A stretch of 9,027 nucleotides of DNA, taken from contig CAAGGZ010000016.1 of assembly GCA_900769545.1 (NCBI GenBank), forward strand, positions 1 to 9,027. Direction: 5' to 3'. The DNA is from Clostridia bacterium (GTDB lineage: Bacteria; Bacillota; Clostridia; Christensenellales; Borkfalkiaceae). Positions 1 through 6,568 of this stretch are shown here, one piece after another. A model generated the notes under the pieces. The model was not told the DNA's origin and searched no databases. It saw nothing but the letters and a program-made list of their open reading frames with translations. Made by a program: the position numbers and the translations under genes. Within the stretch, counting starts at the first letter, position 1, and each line of letters starts with the position of its first letter.

Positions 1-1059
1 CGCGGAATCTTAAAACAAACTTTCCGTTTGGGCGCAAAACCTGCGGGCAAAGGGGAGTTTACCAAACGCGCTTTTTTAAACGGTAAATTATCGCTTGCTT
101 CGGCGGAAGGCGTTGCGGATATGATCAACGGCGAGTCGGAGGCGGAAGTCAAGGCAGGATATTTGCTGTATAGTGAAAAATTGACGAATAAAGTCAAGGA
201 GTTGCAAGCGCAACTTACGACCCTTCTTGCAGGGATAGACGTTTCGGTGGATTATCCCGAAGAGGACGTTGAGGAACAACACGTGGAAGAACTCTGCGTG
301 GATTTGAAAAAACTCAAAAACGAGCTGTCCGTTATGACGGCGAGCTATGCCGTCGGCAAAAAGATAAAGTCGGGCGTAACAGTCGCTATTTGCGGCAAAC
401 CCAATACGGGGAAAAGCTCTCTTTTGAATAAGCTGTTGGGGTATGATAAAGCCATTGTTTCCAACGTGGCTGGTACAACGCGAGACGCCGTAGAGGGTAT
501 GTTGGAAATTGATGGGCGTAAATTCAACCTTTACGATACGGCAGGGGTACGAGAGAGCGGCGACGCCATCGAATCTATCGGTATCGAGCGCGCGGAAGCC
601 ATCATCAAGAGCGCGGACGTTGCGGTATTCGTTGCCGATTACGCAGGCGTTTTGGACGAAGAGGACGTGCGTGTTTTAGAAATGGTCAAAGGGAAACCGC
701 TTATCAAGGTATTCAACAAGATTGACTTGACGAGCGACGATACCGAAACGGATGCAGACGTACACACTTCCGCGGTAACGGGCGCAGGGATAGAAAAACT
801 CAAGGACTTGCTATATGAACGCAGCTTCGGCGCGCGAGGCGAGGACGCGGCGTTTCTTATCGAAGAAAGACATTTTAACGCGCTGGAACGCGCAAAGGAC
901 TCCTTGCAAAAAGCCATTCTTTCTTGCGGAACACAACCGCTCGATTTGATAGGAATAGACGTAAAGGAAGCGTGGGATGCGCTCGGGGAAATTACGGGCG
1001 AAACGGCGACGGAGCGTATCATTGAGGAAATATTCGCAAAATTCTGCGTAGGGAAATAA
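1..1059 (+). CDS. mnmE: tRNA modification GTPase MnmE (TrmE), 5' end missing
   Basis: MnmE works with MnmG to install the (carboxymethyl)aminomethyl group on the wobble uridine (U34) of certain tRNAs, in the cytoplasm. The reading frame is open from base 1 (R-G-I-L-K-Q-T-F-R-L-G-A-K), so the gene is cut by the window edge; a start at the TTG at 28 would be false. About 100 N-terminal residues (folate-binding domain) are missing, judging from the roughly 450-residue family length; 352 remain. G-domain motifs in order: P-loop GKPNTGKS (394-417), with the asparagine that MnmE uses for potassium binding; GTTRD (472-486); DTAG (535-546); NKID (715-726). The protein ends FCVGK (1042-1056), the MnmE C-terminal motif with its conserved cysteine. 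The next gene begins 9 bases after the stop. The usual partners (mnmG, rsmG, jag) are not seen downstream. Identification is very secure. Confidence 0.97.
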   Translation, partial: RGILKQTFRLGAKPAGKGEFTKRAFLNGKLSLASAEGVADMINGESEAEVKAGYLLYSEKLTNKVKELQAQLTTLLAGIDVSVDYPEEDVEEQHVEELCVDLKKLKNELSVMTASYAVGKKIKSGVTVAICGKPNTGKSSLLNKLLGYDKAIVSNVAGTTRDAVEGMLEIDGRKFNLYDTAGVRESGDAIESIGIERAEAIIKSADVAVFVADYAGVLDEEDVRVLEMVKGKPLIKVFNKIDLTSDDTETDADVHTSAVTGAGIEKLKDLLYERSFGARGEDAAFLIEERHFNALERAKDSLQKAILSCGTQPLDLIGIDVKEAWDALGEITGETATERIIEEIFAKFCVGK

Positions 1060-1068
1060 GGGGAAAAT

Positions 1069-1962
1069 ATGGTAAATTTAGAATTATACCGAGTATTTTA
1101 TACGGTAGCGAAATGCGGCAGTCTCACGAGGGCGGCGGAGGAATTGTATATTTCTCAGCCTGCTGTTTCGCAATCGATAAAACAGCTTGAGAATCAACTT
1201 GGAATACAACTATTCAACCGAACGCATCGGGGAATGGAGCTCTCCGCGCAAGGCGGTAAGGCGATTTTTGCGGACGTGGAGCGCGCGTTGGGACTTTTAA
1301 ATGATGCGGAAAACAGAATCGCGCAAATGAAAACGTCGGCGACAGGTACGATACGAATTGGCGCAAGCGATACGATTTTCGAGTATTTTTTGGCGGATAA
1401 AATCGTAGAATTTCACGAGAAATTCCCTGCGGTAAAGCTTGAACTCGTGGCAGGGTTTACGCCCGATACGATAGAGAAATTAAAAGCCAACCGTTGCGAC
1501 GTTGCCTTTGTCAATCTACCCATTACGGTGGATAATGAATTGCAGCTTCACAGTAACTGTATGCGGCTCAACGATATTTTTATTGCCAGCGAAAAGTTTG
1601 CGGAGCTTAAGGGCGAGACTATACCGCTTGAAAAGCTCAAAAAATATCCGCTTATTATGATGGACCCTGAAACGGTGGCAAGGCGGTCGTTGGATAATTT
1701 CCTGCAATCCTTGGCAATTGAAGTACAGCCTGCGATGGAGATCGGGAATTGGGATTTGATGAAACGTCTTGTTCTTCGAGGTATGGGCATAGGCGTAATT
1801 CCAAGGGAATACGCAATGCGGCGTTTGCAGGACGGCTCGCTATTTGAAGTGAAAACCGATCCTGTGCTTCCTACCCGCTCGGTGGGTATGTTGCTCCCGA
1901 AAAATGCTTCCGTTTCCTATGCCTTGCAGGCGTTTATCAATATGTTCCACCCCGAGTGGTGA
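1069..1962 (+). CDS. LysR-family transcriptional regulator
   Basis: A typical full-length LysR-type regulator of 297 residues. Residues 1-60 form the winged helix-turn-helix: the LTRAAEELYISQPAVSQSIKQ region is a classic LysR recognition helix, followed by a wing containing QLGIQLFNRTHRGMELSAQG. After a linker helix, residues from about 93 (GTIRIGASDTIFEYFLA) to the end form the periplasmic-binding-protein-like effector domain. The ATG at 1069 is preceded by AAGGGGA (1058-1064), which supports this start. It lies 9 bases after mnmE and 22 bases before lepA on the same strand. Most LysR genes are divergent from their target, so this position gives no hint of the regulon or ligand, and neither can be named from sequence. 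No divergent gene or operator is visible in the flanks. Confidence 0.93.
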   Translation: MVNLELYRVFYTVAKCGSLTRAAEELYISQPAVSQSIKQLENQLGIQLFNRTHRGMELSAQGGKAIFADVERALGLLNDAENRIAQMKTSATGTIRIGASDTIFEYFLADKIVEFHEKFPAVKLELVAGFTPDTIEKLKANRCDVAFVNLPITVDNELQLHSNCMRLNDIFIASEKFAELKGETIPLEKLKKYPLIMMDPETVARRSLDNFLQSLAIEVQPAMEIGNWDLMKRLVLRGMGIGVIPREYAMRRLQDGSLFEVKTDPVLPTRSVGMLLPKNASVSYALQAFINMFHPEW

Positions 1963-1984
1963 GTAAAAAATTAAGAGGAAAATT

Positions 1985-3793
1985 ATGGCGAAACCCAATC
2001 CGCTTTTAAGAAATTTTTGTATTATTGCACACATTGACCACGGTAAAAGTACCCTTGCAGATAGACTTATCGAACGCACAGGGCAAGTATCCAAGCGTGA
2101 CATGGAGGAACAGCTCCTTGATAGTATGGATATAGAAAAGGAACGTGGTATTACCATAAAGCTCACCCCCGTTCGTATGTACTACACGGCAAAGGACGGC
2201 AGGGAGTACGAATTTAACCTGATTGACACGCCTGGTCACGTGGACTTTACCTATGAGGTGAGCCGCTCTCTCGCGGCGTGCGAGGGCGCAATACTCGTTG
2301 TAGACGCAACGCAAGGGGTGGAAGCGCAAACGCTCGCCAATGTGTACCTTGCCATTGAGAACAATCTTGAGGTATTGCCCGTTATCAATAAAATCGACCT
2401 TCCCAGCGCAAGAGTGGACGAAGTGAAAAAGGAAATCGAGGACGTTATCGGCTTAGACGCTGAGGGCGTGCCTTGCGTTTCCGCAAAAGAAGGTACGAAT
2501 ATCGAAGACCTTTTGGAAGCAATTACGCAGTATTTTCCTGCTCCTGAGGGAGACACGGAGAAACCGCTCAAGGCACTCATTTTCGACAGCTATTACGACA
2601 ACTATAAGGGCGTTATTCTGTTTGTGCGTATTATGGACGGAGCGGTAAAGGTGGGTGACAGAATCAAAACGTTTTTATCGCCTACGGTATACGACGTTAC
2701 CGAAGTGGGGGCTTTTGCGCCTGGGCTGTTCCCGAAAGATTGTTTAAAAGCAGGGGAGGTAGGCTATATTGCCGCTTCCATTAAATCCATTCAAGACGTA
2801 GCGGTTGGGGATACGGTGACCCTCGTCAACAACCCTGCGCCTGCGCCGTTGCCCGGTTATAAAAAGGTGCAGCCCGTTGTGTTCTGCGGTATTTATCCGC
2901 TCGACGGCAGTAAATTCAATGACCTTAAAGAAGCGATTTTGAAGTTACAGCTCAACGACGCGTCGCTCATTTTTGAGCCCGACAATTCGATTGCGCTTGG
3001 TTTTGGTTTCCGTTGCGGTTTCTTGGGGCTTTTGCATATGGAAATCATTCAGGAACGTATCGAGCGAGAATTTAACCTCGACATTATTACGACGGCGCCG
3101 TCGGTAAGCTATCACGTGCATAAAACGGACGGCGAGGAGCTCTTTGTGGATAATCCCTCGCACTTGCCCGATCCTTCGGATATCGAGTATATGGAGGAGC
3201 CCATTGTTAAGGCGGAAATTTACACGCCGCCTGATTATATGGGTTCGGTTATGGATCTTTGCAAGGAAAAGCGCGGCGTATTCAAAAATATGACGTATAT
3301 GGACGAACGCCGTGTGAAATTAGAATATACGTTGCCTTTGAATGAAATCGTTTACGATTTCTTTGACGGTTTGAAATCCCGTACGCGCGGCTATGCGAGT
3401 TTCGATTACGAGCTTGCAGGTTATCAACGCTCCAAGCTCGTTCGATTGGATATTCTGCTTAACGGCGAAACCTGTGACGCGCTTTCGACCATTGTATTCG
3501 AGGGTAGAGCATACGAGCGTGGCAGAATGCTTTGTGAAAATCTTAAAGACGCTATTCCCCGTCAGTTGTTTGAAATTCCCGTACAGGCGGCGGTTGGCGG
3601 CAAGATTATCGCCCGTGAGACGGTAAAAGCCGTTCGTAAAGACGTACTTGCGAAATGTTACGGCGGCGACATTACACGTAAACGTAAACTTTTGGAAAAG
3701 CAGAAAGAAGGGAAAAAGCGTATGCGTAAGATGGGCTCGGTGGAGGTACCGAGTGAGGTGTTTATGGAAATCCTCAAAACCAACAAAGAGTAA
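1985..3793 (+). CDS. lepA: elongation factor 4 (LepA), back-translocating ribosomal GTPase
   Basis: LepA is a translational GTPase that binds the ribosome and can reverse translocation; it also affects initiation and ribosome maturation. At 602 residues it is complete and of the usual length. The G domain shows AHIDHGKST (residues 15-23), RGITIK (54-59), DTPGHVDF from residue 81 with the catalytic histidine at 85, and NKIDLP. The EF-G-like domains follow. The C-terminal LepA-specific domain carries the YGGDITRKRKLLEKQKEGKK segment (from about residue 559), which distinguishes LepA from EF-G and TetM-type proteins. The ATG at 1985 has AGAGGAAA just upstream (starting about 1974). In many Firmicutes lepA is followed directly by hemW; here an MGMT-family gene and a repeat-bearing gap sit between them. 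Very secure. Confidence 0.98.
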   Translation: MAKPNPLLRNFCIIAHIDHGKSTLADRLIERTGQVSKRDMEEQLLDSMDIEKERGITIKLTPVRMYYTAKDGREYEFNLIDTPGHVDFTYEVSRSLAACEGAILVVDATQGVEAQTLANVYLAIENNLEVLPVINKIDLPSARVDEVKKEIEDVIGLDAEGVPCVSAKEGTNIEDLLEAITQYFPAPEGDTEKPLKALIFDSYYDNYKGVILFVRIMDGAVKVGDRIKTFLSPTVYDVTEVGAFAPGLFPKDCLKAGEVGYIAASIKSIQDVAVGDTVTLVNNPAPAPLPGYKKVQPVVFCGIYPLDGSKFNDLKEAILKLQLNDASLIFEPDNSIALGFGFRCGFLGLLHMEIIQERIEREFNLDIITTAPSVSYHVHKTDGEELFVDNPSHLPDPSDIEYMEEPIVKAEIYTPPDYMGSVMDLCKEKRGVFKNMTYMDERRVKLEYTLPLNEIVYDFFDGLKSRTRGYASFDYELAGYQRSKLVRLDILLNGETCDALSTIVFEGRAYERGRMLCENLKDAIPRQLFEIPVQAAVGGKIIARETVKAVRKDVLAKCYGGDITRKRKLLEKQKEGKKRMRKMGSVEVPSEVFMEILKTNKE

Positions 3794-3795
3794 AA

Positions 3796-3810
3796 CCAAC
3801 GTTCCGTTGG
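3796..3810 (+). terminator. short hairpin just after lepA, possible weak terminator
   Basis: CCAACG (3796-3801), loop TTC, CGTTGG (3805-3810) is a perfect 6-bp inverted repeat starting 2 bases after the lepA stop. It is followed by ATCATGTCTTTC, not a run of T, so it does not meet the usual pattern for an intrinsic terminator. It may protect the 3' end of the mRNA or be part of the repeat-like gap that follows. Low confidence as a terminator; the inverted repeat itself is plain in the sequence. Confidence 0.3.
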
Positions 3811-3883
3811 ATCATGTCTTTCAATTACGGAACTATGGGGATACTCCTGCGCCTTGAACTGCTCGCATCTCTGCGTTTTAAAA

Positions 3884-3911
3884 TGCGAAGTGCGAAGTGC
3901 GAAATGCGAAG
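3884..3911 (+). repeat. tandem heptamer repeat, 4 x TGCGAAR
   Basis: Four head-to-tail copies: TGCGAAG (3884-3890), TGCGAAG (3891-3897), TGCGAAA (3898-3904) and TGCGAAG (3905-3911). The third has one substitution. The array lies about 55 bases upstream of the MGMT start codon, in non-coding DNA. A 7-base unit can change copy number by strand slippage. Whether this affects expression of the gene downstream is unknown. Confidence 0.9.
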
Positions 3912-3966
3912 TGATTGAAAATATAAAATGCAGCGATAAAGCCGATTCACTCAAAAAGGAACTCGT

Positions 3967-4290
3967 ATGAACTTTTTCGATAAAGTATACAAAGCAGTAC
4001 AACAAATCCCCAGAGGAAAAGTTGCCACGTACGGTCAAATCGCCTGCGCGGTAGGGAGCCCTCGCGCTTCTCGGCAAGTAGGGTATGCGCTCCACGTCAA
4101 TCCGCAACCGGGGATTATTCCCTGTCATCGGGTGTTGGATAGGTTTGGAAACCTTGCCCCTGCATTTGCGTTCGGCGGCAAAGAAGTACAGGCAATGCTC
4201 TTGTTGCAAGAGGGTGTTATGGTGGACGAAAATTATAACGTCGATTTGAAAAAGTATCAATATAAAGGAAATTTCAACGTCGGGGAATAA
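3967..4290 (+). CDS. MGMT-family protein (short alkylguanine-DNA alkyltransferase domain)
   Basis: 107 residues covering only the DNA-binding and active-site domain of O6-alkylguanine-DNA alkyltransferases. Full Ogt and Ada-C proteins are about 160-180 residues, so the N-terminal ribonuclease-H-like domain is absent. Seen: IPRGKVATYGQIA (14-26) at the start of the winged helix, RASRQVGYALHVNP (33-46) with the arginine-finger region, and PCHRVLD with the acceptor cysteine at 53. Alkyltransferase-like (ATL) proteins usually have tryptophan or another residue there, so methyl transfer remains possible. The following segment LAPAFAFGG replaces the usual GYxGG and resembles the clostridial short MGMT family. 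AAAAAGGA (3953-3960), 6 bases before ATG, supports the start. It may act in direct repair of alkylated guanine or as a damage sensor; which one cannot be decided here. hemW follows after 18 bases. Confidence 0.9.
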   Translation: MNFFDKVYKAVQQIPRGKVATYGQIACAVGSPRASRQVGYALHVNPQPGIIPCHRVLDRFGNLAPAFAFGGKEVQAMLLLQEGVMVDENYNVDLKKYQYKGNFNVGE

Positions 4291-4297
4291 GCCCGAC
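4279..4297 (+). other. hairpin spanning the MGMT stop codon, before hemW
   Basis: GTCGGG (4279-4284) and CCCGAC (4292-4297) form a perfect, GC-rich 6-bp stem with a 7-base loop GAATAAG that contains the TAA stop of the MGMT gene. It ends one base before the hemW ribosome binding site AAAGGT (4298-4303). No T run follows, so it is not an ordinary terminator. It could be an mRNA stability element or tune hemW translation. It may also be chance. Confidence 0.35.
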
Positions 4298-4308
4298 AAA
4301 GGTAAAAT

Positions 4309-5430
4309 ATGGCAGGTATTTATATTCACGTGCCTTTTTGTAGGCACAAATGCTCCTATTGCGATTTCGTATCTTTTCCCGATAAAATCGATTATGCGGA
4401 AGCTTATATGGCTTGTGTGTACAAGGAAATGAAAATGCGTGGGGAAGAACTCAAGGACTACGAATTTGACACCGTATACTTCGGCGGCGGAACGCCTTCT
4501 TACGTCCCCCCGAAGCTTATTTTGGGCGCGATGAATCAAATTAAAAAATGTTTCCGTTTGAAAGAAAATGCGGAAATCACGTTGGAGCTCAACCCAGGCA
4601 CAATCGGGGAAAGCAAAGTCGAAACGTACTTGCAGGCAGGCATTAACCGTTTTTCTATCGGTTTGCAGACGGCAATCGACGAACAGCTTTCCGACCTTGG
4701 GCGTATTCATAACGCCAGAGACTACGTCTTTGCGACCAAACTTTTGGCAGGACAGAATTTCAGTACGGACGTTATGTTGGGGCTCAAAAATCAAACGATG
4801 GACGATATTGCAAAGACCATCGAATTGGCGGCGGCTTGCGGCTCCAAACATATTTCTATGTACGCTTTGACGGTAGAGGACGGAACGCCTATTTACACCG
4901 ATTATCTCAATGGGGAGCTTCCCGACTCCGACGAAGTTGCCGAAATGTACGATTTTGGCAGAAAATTGCTCGAGGAAAAGGGATATAAGCGTTACGAAGT
5001 CTCCAATTTCGCAATCCCCGGATTTGAAAGCAAACACAATCTCAATTATTGGCAACGCGGCGAGTATATCGGTTTTGGCGTCGCGGCGAGCTCTTTTATG
5101 CGCGGAAAACGTTTTACAAACACCTTTGATTTAGACGAGTATATGAAATGTATCATTTCGGGCTTTTATCCTGCCGTCACCAGCGAAGAAGTGGACGAAA
5201 AGGACGCAAAGTTTGAATACGTAATGCTTGCGCTCCGCACGGAAAAAGGCTTGTCTATGAATGGGTATAAAGAAACGTTTGGCTCGTCGTTGGGAGACGA
5301 TTTCCCGAATGCTTTGAAAAAGACGGTGAAATATTTACAGCTCGACGGCGATATGCTGAAAATTAAGCCCGAATATCTCTATGTGCAGAACTCGATTTTG
5401 GTAAACTTTTTAGAGGAGGGTGCGGAATGA
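4309..5430 (+). CDS. hemW: radical SAM heme chaperone HemW
   Basis: HemW is a radical-SAM-family protein that binds heme and delivers it to membrane proteins; it was long mis-annotated as oxygen-independent coproporphyrinogen III oxidase (HemN). The cluster motif is C11-x3-C15-x2-C18-D-F20. The phenylalanine after the third cysteine is the HemW hallmark, where true HemN has a fourth cysteine. Other family marks are YFGGGTPS (about residues 57-64), the ELNPGT segment, the RFSIGLQ segment, and HNLNYW with the GEYIGFGVAASSF region that follows. At 373 residues it is complete. The start ATG at 4309 follows AAAGGT. Its last four bases overlap the next gene (ATGA). Closeness to lepA agrees with a common Firmicutes arrangement. 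Confidence 0.95.
   Translation: MAGIYIHVPFCRHKCSYCDFVSFPDKIDYAEAYMACVYKEMKMRGEELKDYEFDTVYFGGGTPSYVPPKLILGAMNQIKKCFRLKENAEITLELNPGTIGESKVETYLQAGINRFSIGLQTAIDEQLSDLGRIHNARDYVFATKLLAGQNFSTDVMLGLKNQTMDDIAKTIELAAACGSKHISMYALTVEDGTPIYTDYLNGELPDSDEVAEMYDFGRKLLEEKGYKRYEVSNFAIPGFESKHNLNYWQRGEYIGFGVAASSFMRGKRFTNTFDLDEYMKCIISGFYPAVTSEEVDEKDAKFEYVMLALRTEKGLSMNGYKETFGSSLGDDFPNALKKTVKYLQLDGDMLKIKPEYLYVQNSILVNFLEEGAE
5414..5420 (+). promoter_or_regulatory. strong Shine-Dalgarno for the histidine phosphatase gene
   Basis: AGGAGGG lies inside the 3' end of hemW, 6 bases before the ATG at 5427. It is close to the full anti-Shine-Dalgarno complement and is the strongest ribosome binding site in the window. It fixes the start of the next gene despite the overlap. 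Confidence 0.8.
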
Positions 5431-6158
5431 GAATTTTAATTATTCGTCACGGAGACCCCGATTACGAACACGATACGCTGACGGAAAAAGGTCATAGAGA
5501 AGCAAAGCTTCTTGCGGAAAAATTGGGGAAAGAAAAAATCGACTATTTCTACTCCTCGCCTTTGGGTAGAGCAAAAGATACCTGTATGTACGTTGCAAAA
5601 GCGCACGGCAGAGAACAGGACATTGTGGTCAAGGATTGGTTGCAGGAATTTGGTTGTCCTCTGACGTTGCCCTCGGGCAGAGCGCGGTATATTCCGTGGG
5701 ATATGCTTCCGAGCGAATGGGTGAATGTTCCGCAAATGTACGATTATAAAAATTGGTATAAACAAGATTTCTATGAAAAAGCCAATATGGAAAGCTTTTA
5801 TAAAAAAGTAACGGATAATTTTGATTCTTTACTTGCCGAGCACGGCTATGTCCGTGACGGAGAAATCTACCGTACGGAAAAGGGCCACACGGAAACTTTG
5901 GCATTTTTCTGTCACTTTGGTTTGGAAGTGTTGCTGTTATCCCGTTTGTGTAACGTTTCTCCCATACCCCTTTGGCATAATTTTGCGGCGTTGCCTACGT
6001 CTGTTACCACTCTGTATACGGAAGAAAGACGGGAAGGCGAAGCGGTTTTCCGCTGTTGCGGGTTTGGCGATACAGGGCATTTGTATGCAGGCGGTGAAGA
6101 GCCGTCCTTTGCGGCTCGGTTTTGCGAGATATACCATTCGGAGGACAGACACGACTGA
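5427..6158 (+). CDS. histidine phosphatase family protein (phosphoglycerate-mutase-like)
   Basis: 243 residues of the branch-1 histidine phosphatase superfamily, which transfers phosphate through a phospho-histidine. The nucleophile motif is R7-H8-G9 at the N terminus. TLTEKGHREAKLLAEKL follows, then YSSPLGRAKDT, whose R48 matches the second phosphate-pocket arginine. The second catalytic histidine is probably H163 in CHFGLE. The acid is plausibly E74 in WLQEFG. Between about residues 75 and 150 there is a longer Trp/Tyr-rich insertion than in simple phosphatases such as CobC or GpmB. That fits a clostridial subgroup with unknown substrate. It overlaps hemW by 4 bases and the Nudix gene by 1 (TGATG). 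Substrate cannot be predicted; cobalamin or phosphosugar phosphatase roles are possible but unsupported. Confidence 0.9.
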   Translation: MRILIIRHGDPDYEHDTLTEKGHREAKLLAEKLGKEKIDYFYSSPLGRAKDTCMYVAKAHGREQDIVVKDWLQEFGCPLTLPSGRARYIPWDMLPSEWVNVPQMYDYKNWYKQDFYEKANMESFYKKVTDNFDSLLAEHGYVRDGEIYRTEKGHTETLAFFCHFGLEVLLLSRLCNVSPIPLWHNFAALPTSVTTLYTEERREGEAVFRCCGFGDTGHLYAGGEEPSFAARFCEIYHSEDRHD

Positions 6159-6568
6159 TGGAAAAGAAGCGCGTAAAAGTAGCGGCGGCGTTACTTTTCA
6201 ACAACGGAAAAATATTTGCGACCAAACGTGGGGAGTCTCCCTACCCGTACGTCGCGCATAAATACGAATTTCCGGGCGGAAAAATCGAGGAAGGGGAGCG
6301 CGGCGAAGACGCTGTGAAAAGGGAGCTCAAAGAGGAGCTTGATTTAGACGTGGAAGTAGGCGGTTTATATGCCTGTCATACGTTTGAATACCCCGACTTT
6401 ATTATCACGCTCTCGGTATACGAATGTGAAATGCGTTCGGAGTTTATTTTAAAAGAGCACGAAAGCTACGCGTGGATAGCGCCTGCCCAGTTAAAGGAAG
6501 AGGAGTGGGCTCCTGCCGATGCGGACATTTTGGGCTCGCTTAAAAGGGTATTTGGAGAAATAGAATGA
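6158..6568 (+). CDS. Nudix hydrolase, MutT / NudG-like (deoxy)nucleoside triphosphate pyrophosphohydrolase
   Basis: 136 residues when started at ATG 6158. I prefer this to the upstream TTG at 6122: family members begin with a few charged residues before VKVAAALLF, and the start overlaps the previous stop as TGATG. GGAGG (6140-6144) is 13 bases upstream, rather far, so reinitiation by ribosomes ending the phosphatase is likely. The Nudix box runs from G41 to L63 (G-x5-E-x7-RELKEE-L-D-L). The metal-binding glutamates E56, E59 and E60 are all present; only the late glycine of the consensus is replaced by aspartate (D62). KYEFPGGKIE before it is the MutT/NudG pattern, which suggests hydrolysis of oxidised or non-canonical (d)NTPs such as 8-oxo-dGTP to monophosphates. 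Exact substrate is not certain. It overlaps the next gene by 4 bases. Confidence 0.9.
   Translation: MEKKRVKVAAALLFNNGKIFATKRGESPYPYVAHKYEFPGGKIEEGERGEDAVKRELKEELDLDVEVGGLYACHTFEYPDFIITLSVYECEMRSEFILKEHESYAWIAPAQLKEEEWAPADADILGSLKRVFGEIE

Larger units (their letters stand above)
3794..3966. other. repeat-bearing intergenic region between lepA and the MGMT gene
   Basis: This is the longest non-coding stretch in the window (173 bases). From left to right it holds the hairpin at 3796-3810, a low-information stretch, a small inverted repeat CGCA-TCTC-TGCG (3864-3875, which on the minus strand would fold with a GAGA, GNRA-type tetraloop), an AT-rich near-palindrome around TTTTAAAA (3876-3883), four TGCGAAR heptamers (3884-3911), and the MGMT leader with AAAAAGGA (3953-3960) as ribosome binding site. 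I see no credible gene or consensus promoter. The combination looks like a dispersed intergenic element, but only a search of the whole genome can show that. Confidence 0.5.

Noticed and set aside
28..30. TTG at 28 as the mnmE start.
   Set aside because: The frame is open to base 1 and the upstream residues fit MnmE; the gene is simply truncated by the window edge.
3884..3911. The heptamer repeats as a CRISPR array.
   Set aside because: Units are 7 bases and directly adjacent, with no spacers.
3915..3940. TTGAAA with GATAAA as a promoter for the MGMT gene.
   Set aside because: The spacer is only 14 bases. TATAAA at 3922-3927 has only a poor -35 (GCGAAA), so no promoter is called.
3658..5055. 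Long minus-strand open frame of 465 codons opposite the lepA end, MGMT and hemW.
   Set aside because: It has no family resemblance and crosses the non-coding repeats. It is fully antisense to genes with clear catalytic motifs, so it is a frame shadow.
6122..6157. Upstream TTG start for the Nudix gene, adding 12 residues.
   Set aside because: The added residues resemble nothing in the family. ATG 6158 overlaps the previous stop as TGATG, matching the coupled style of this operon.
5821..6261. Plus-strand open frame of 146 codons across the phosphatase-Nudix junction.
   Set aside because: It is out of frame with two genes that carry complete catalytic motifs; no recognisable domain.
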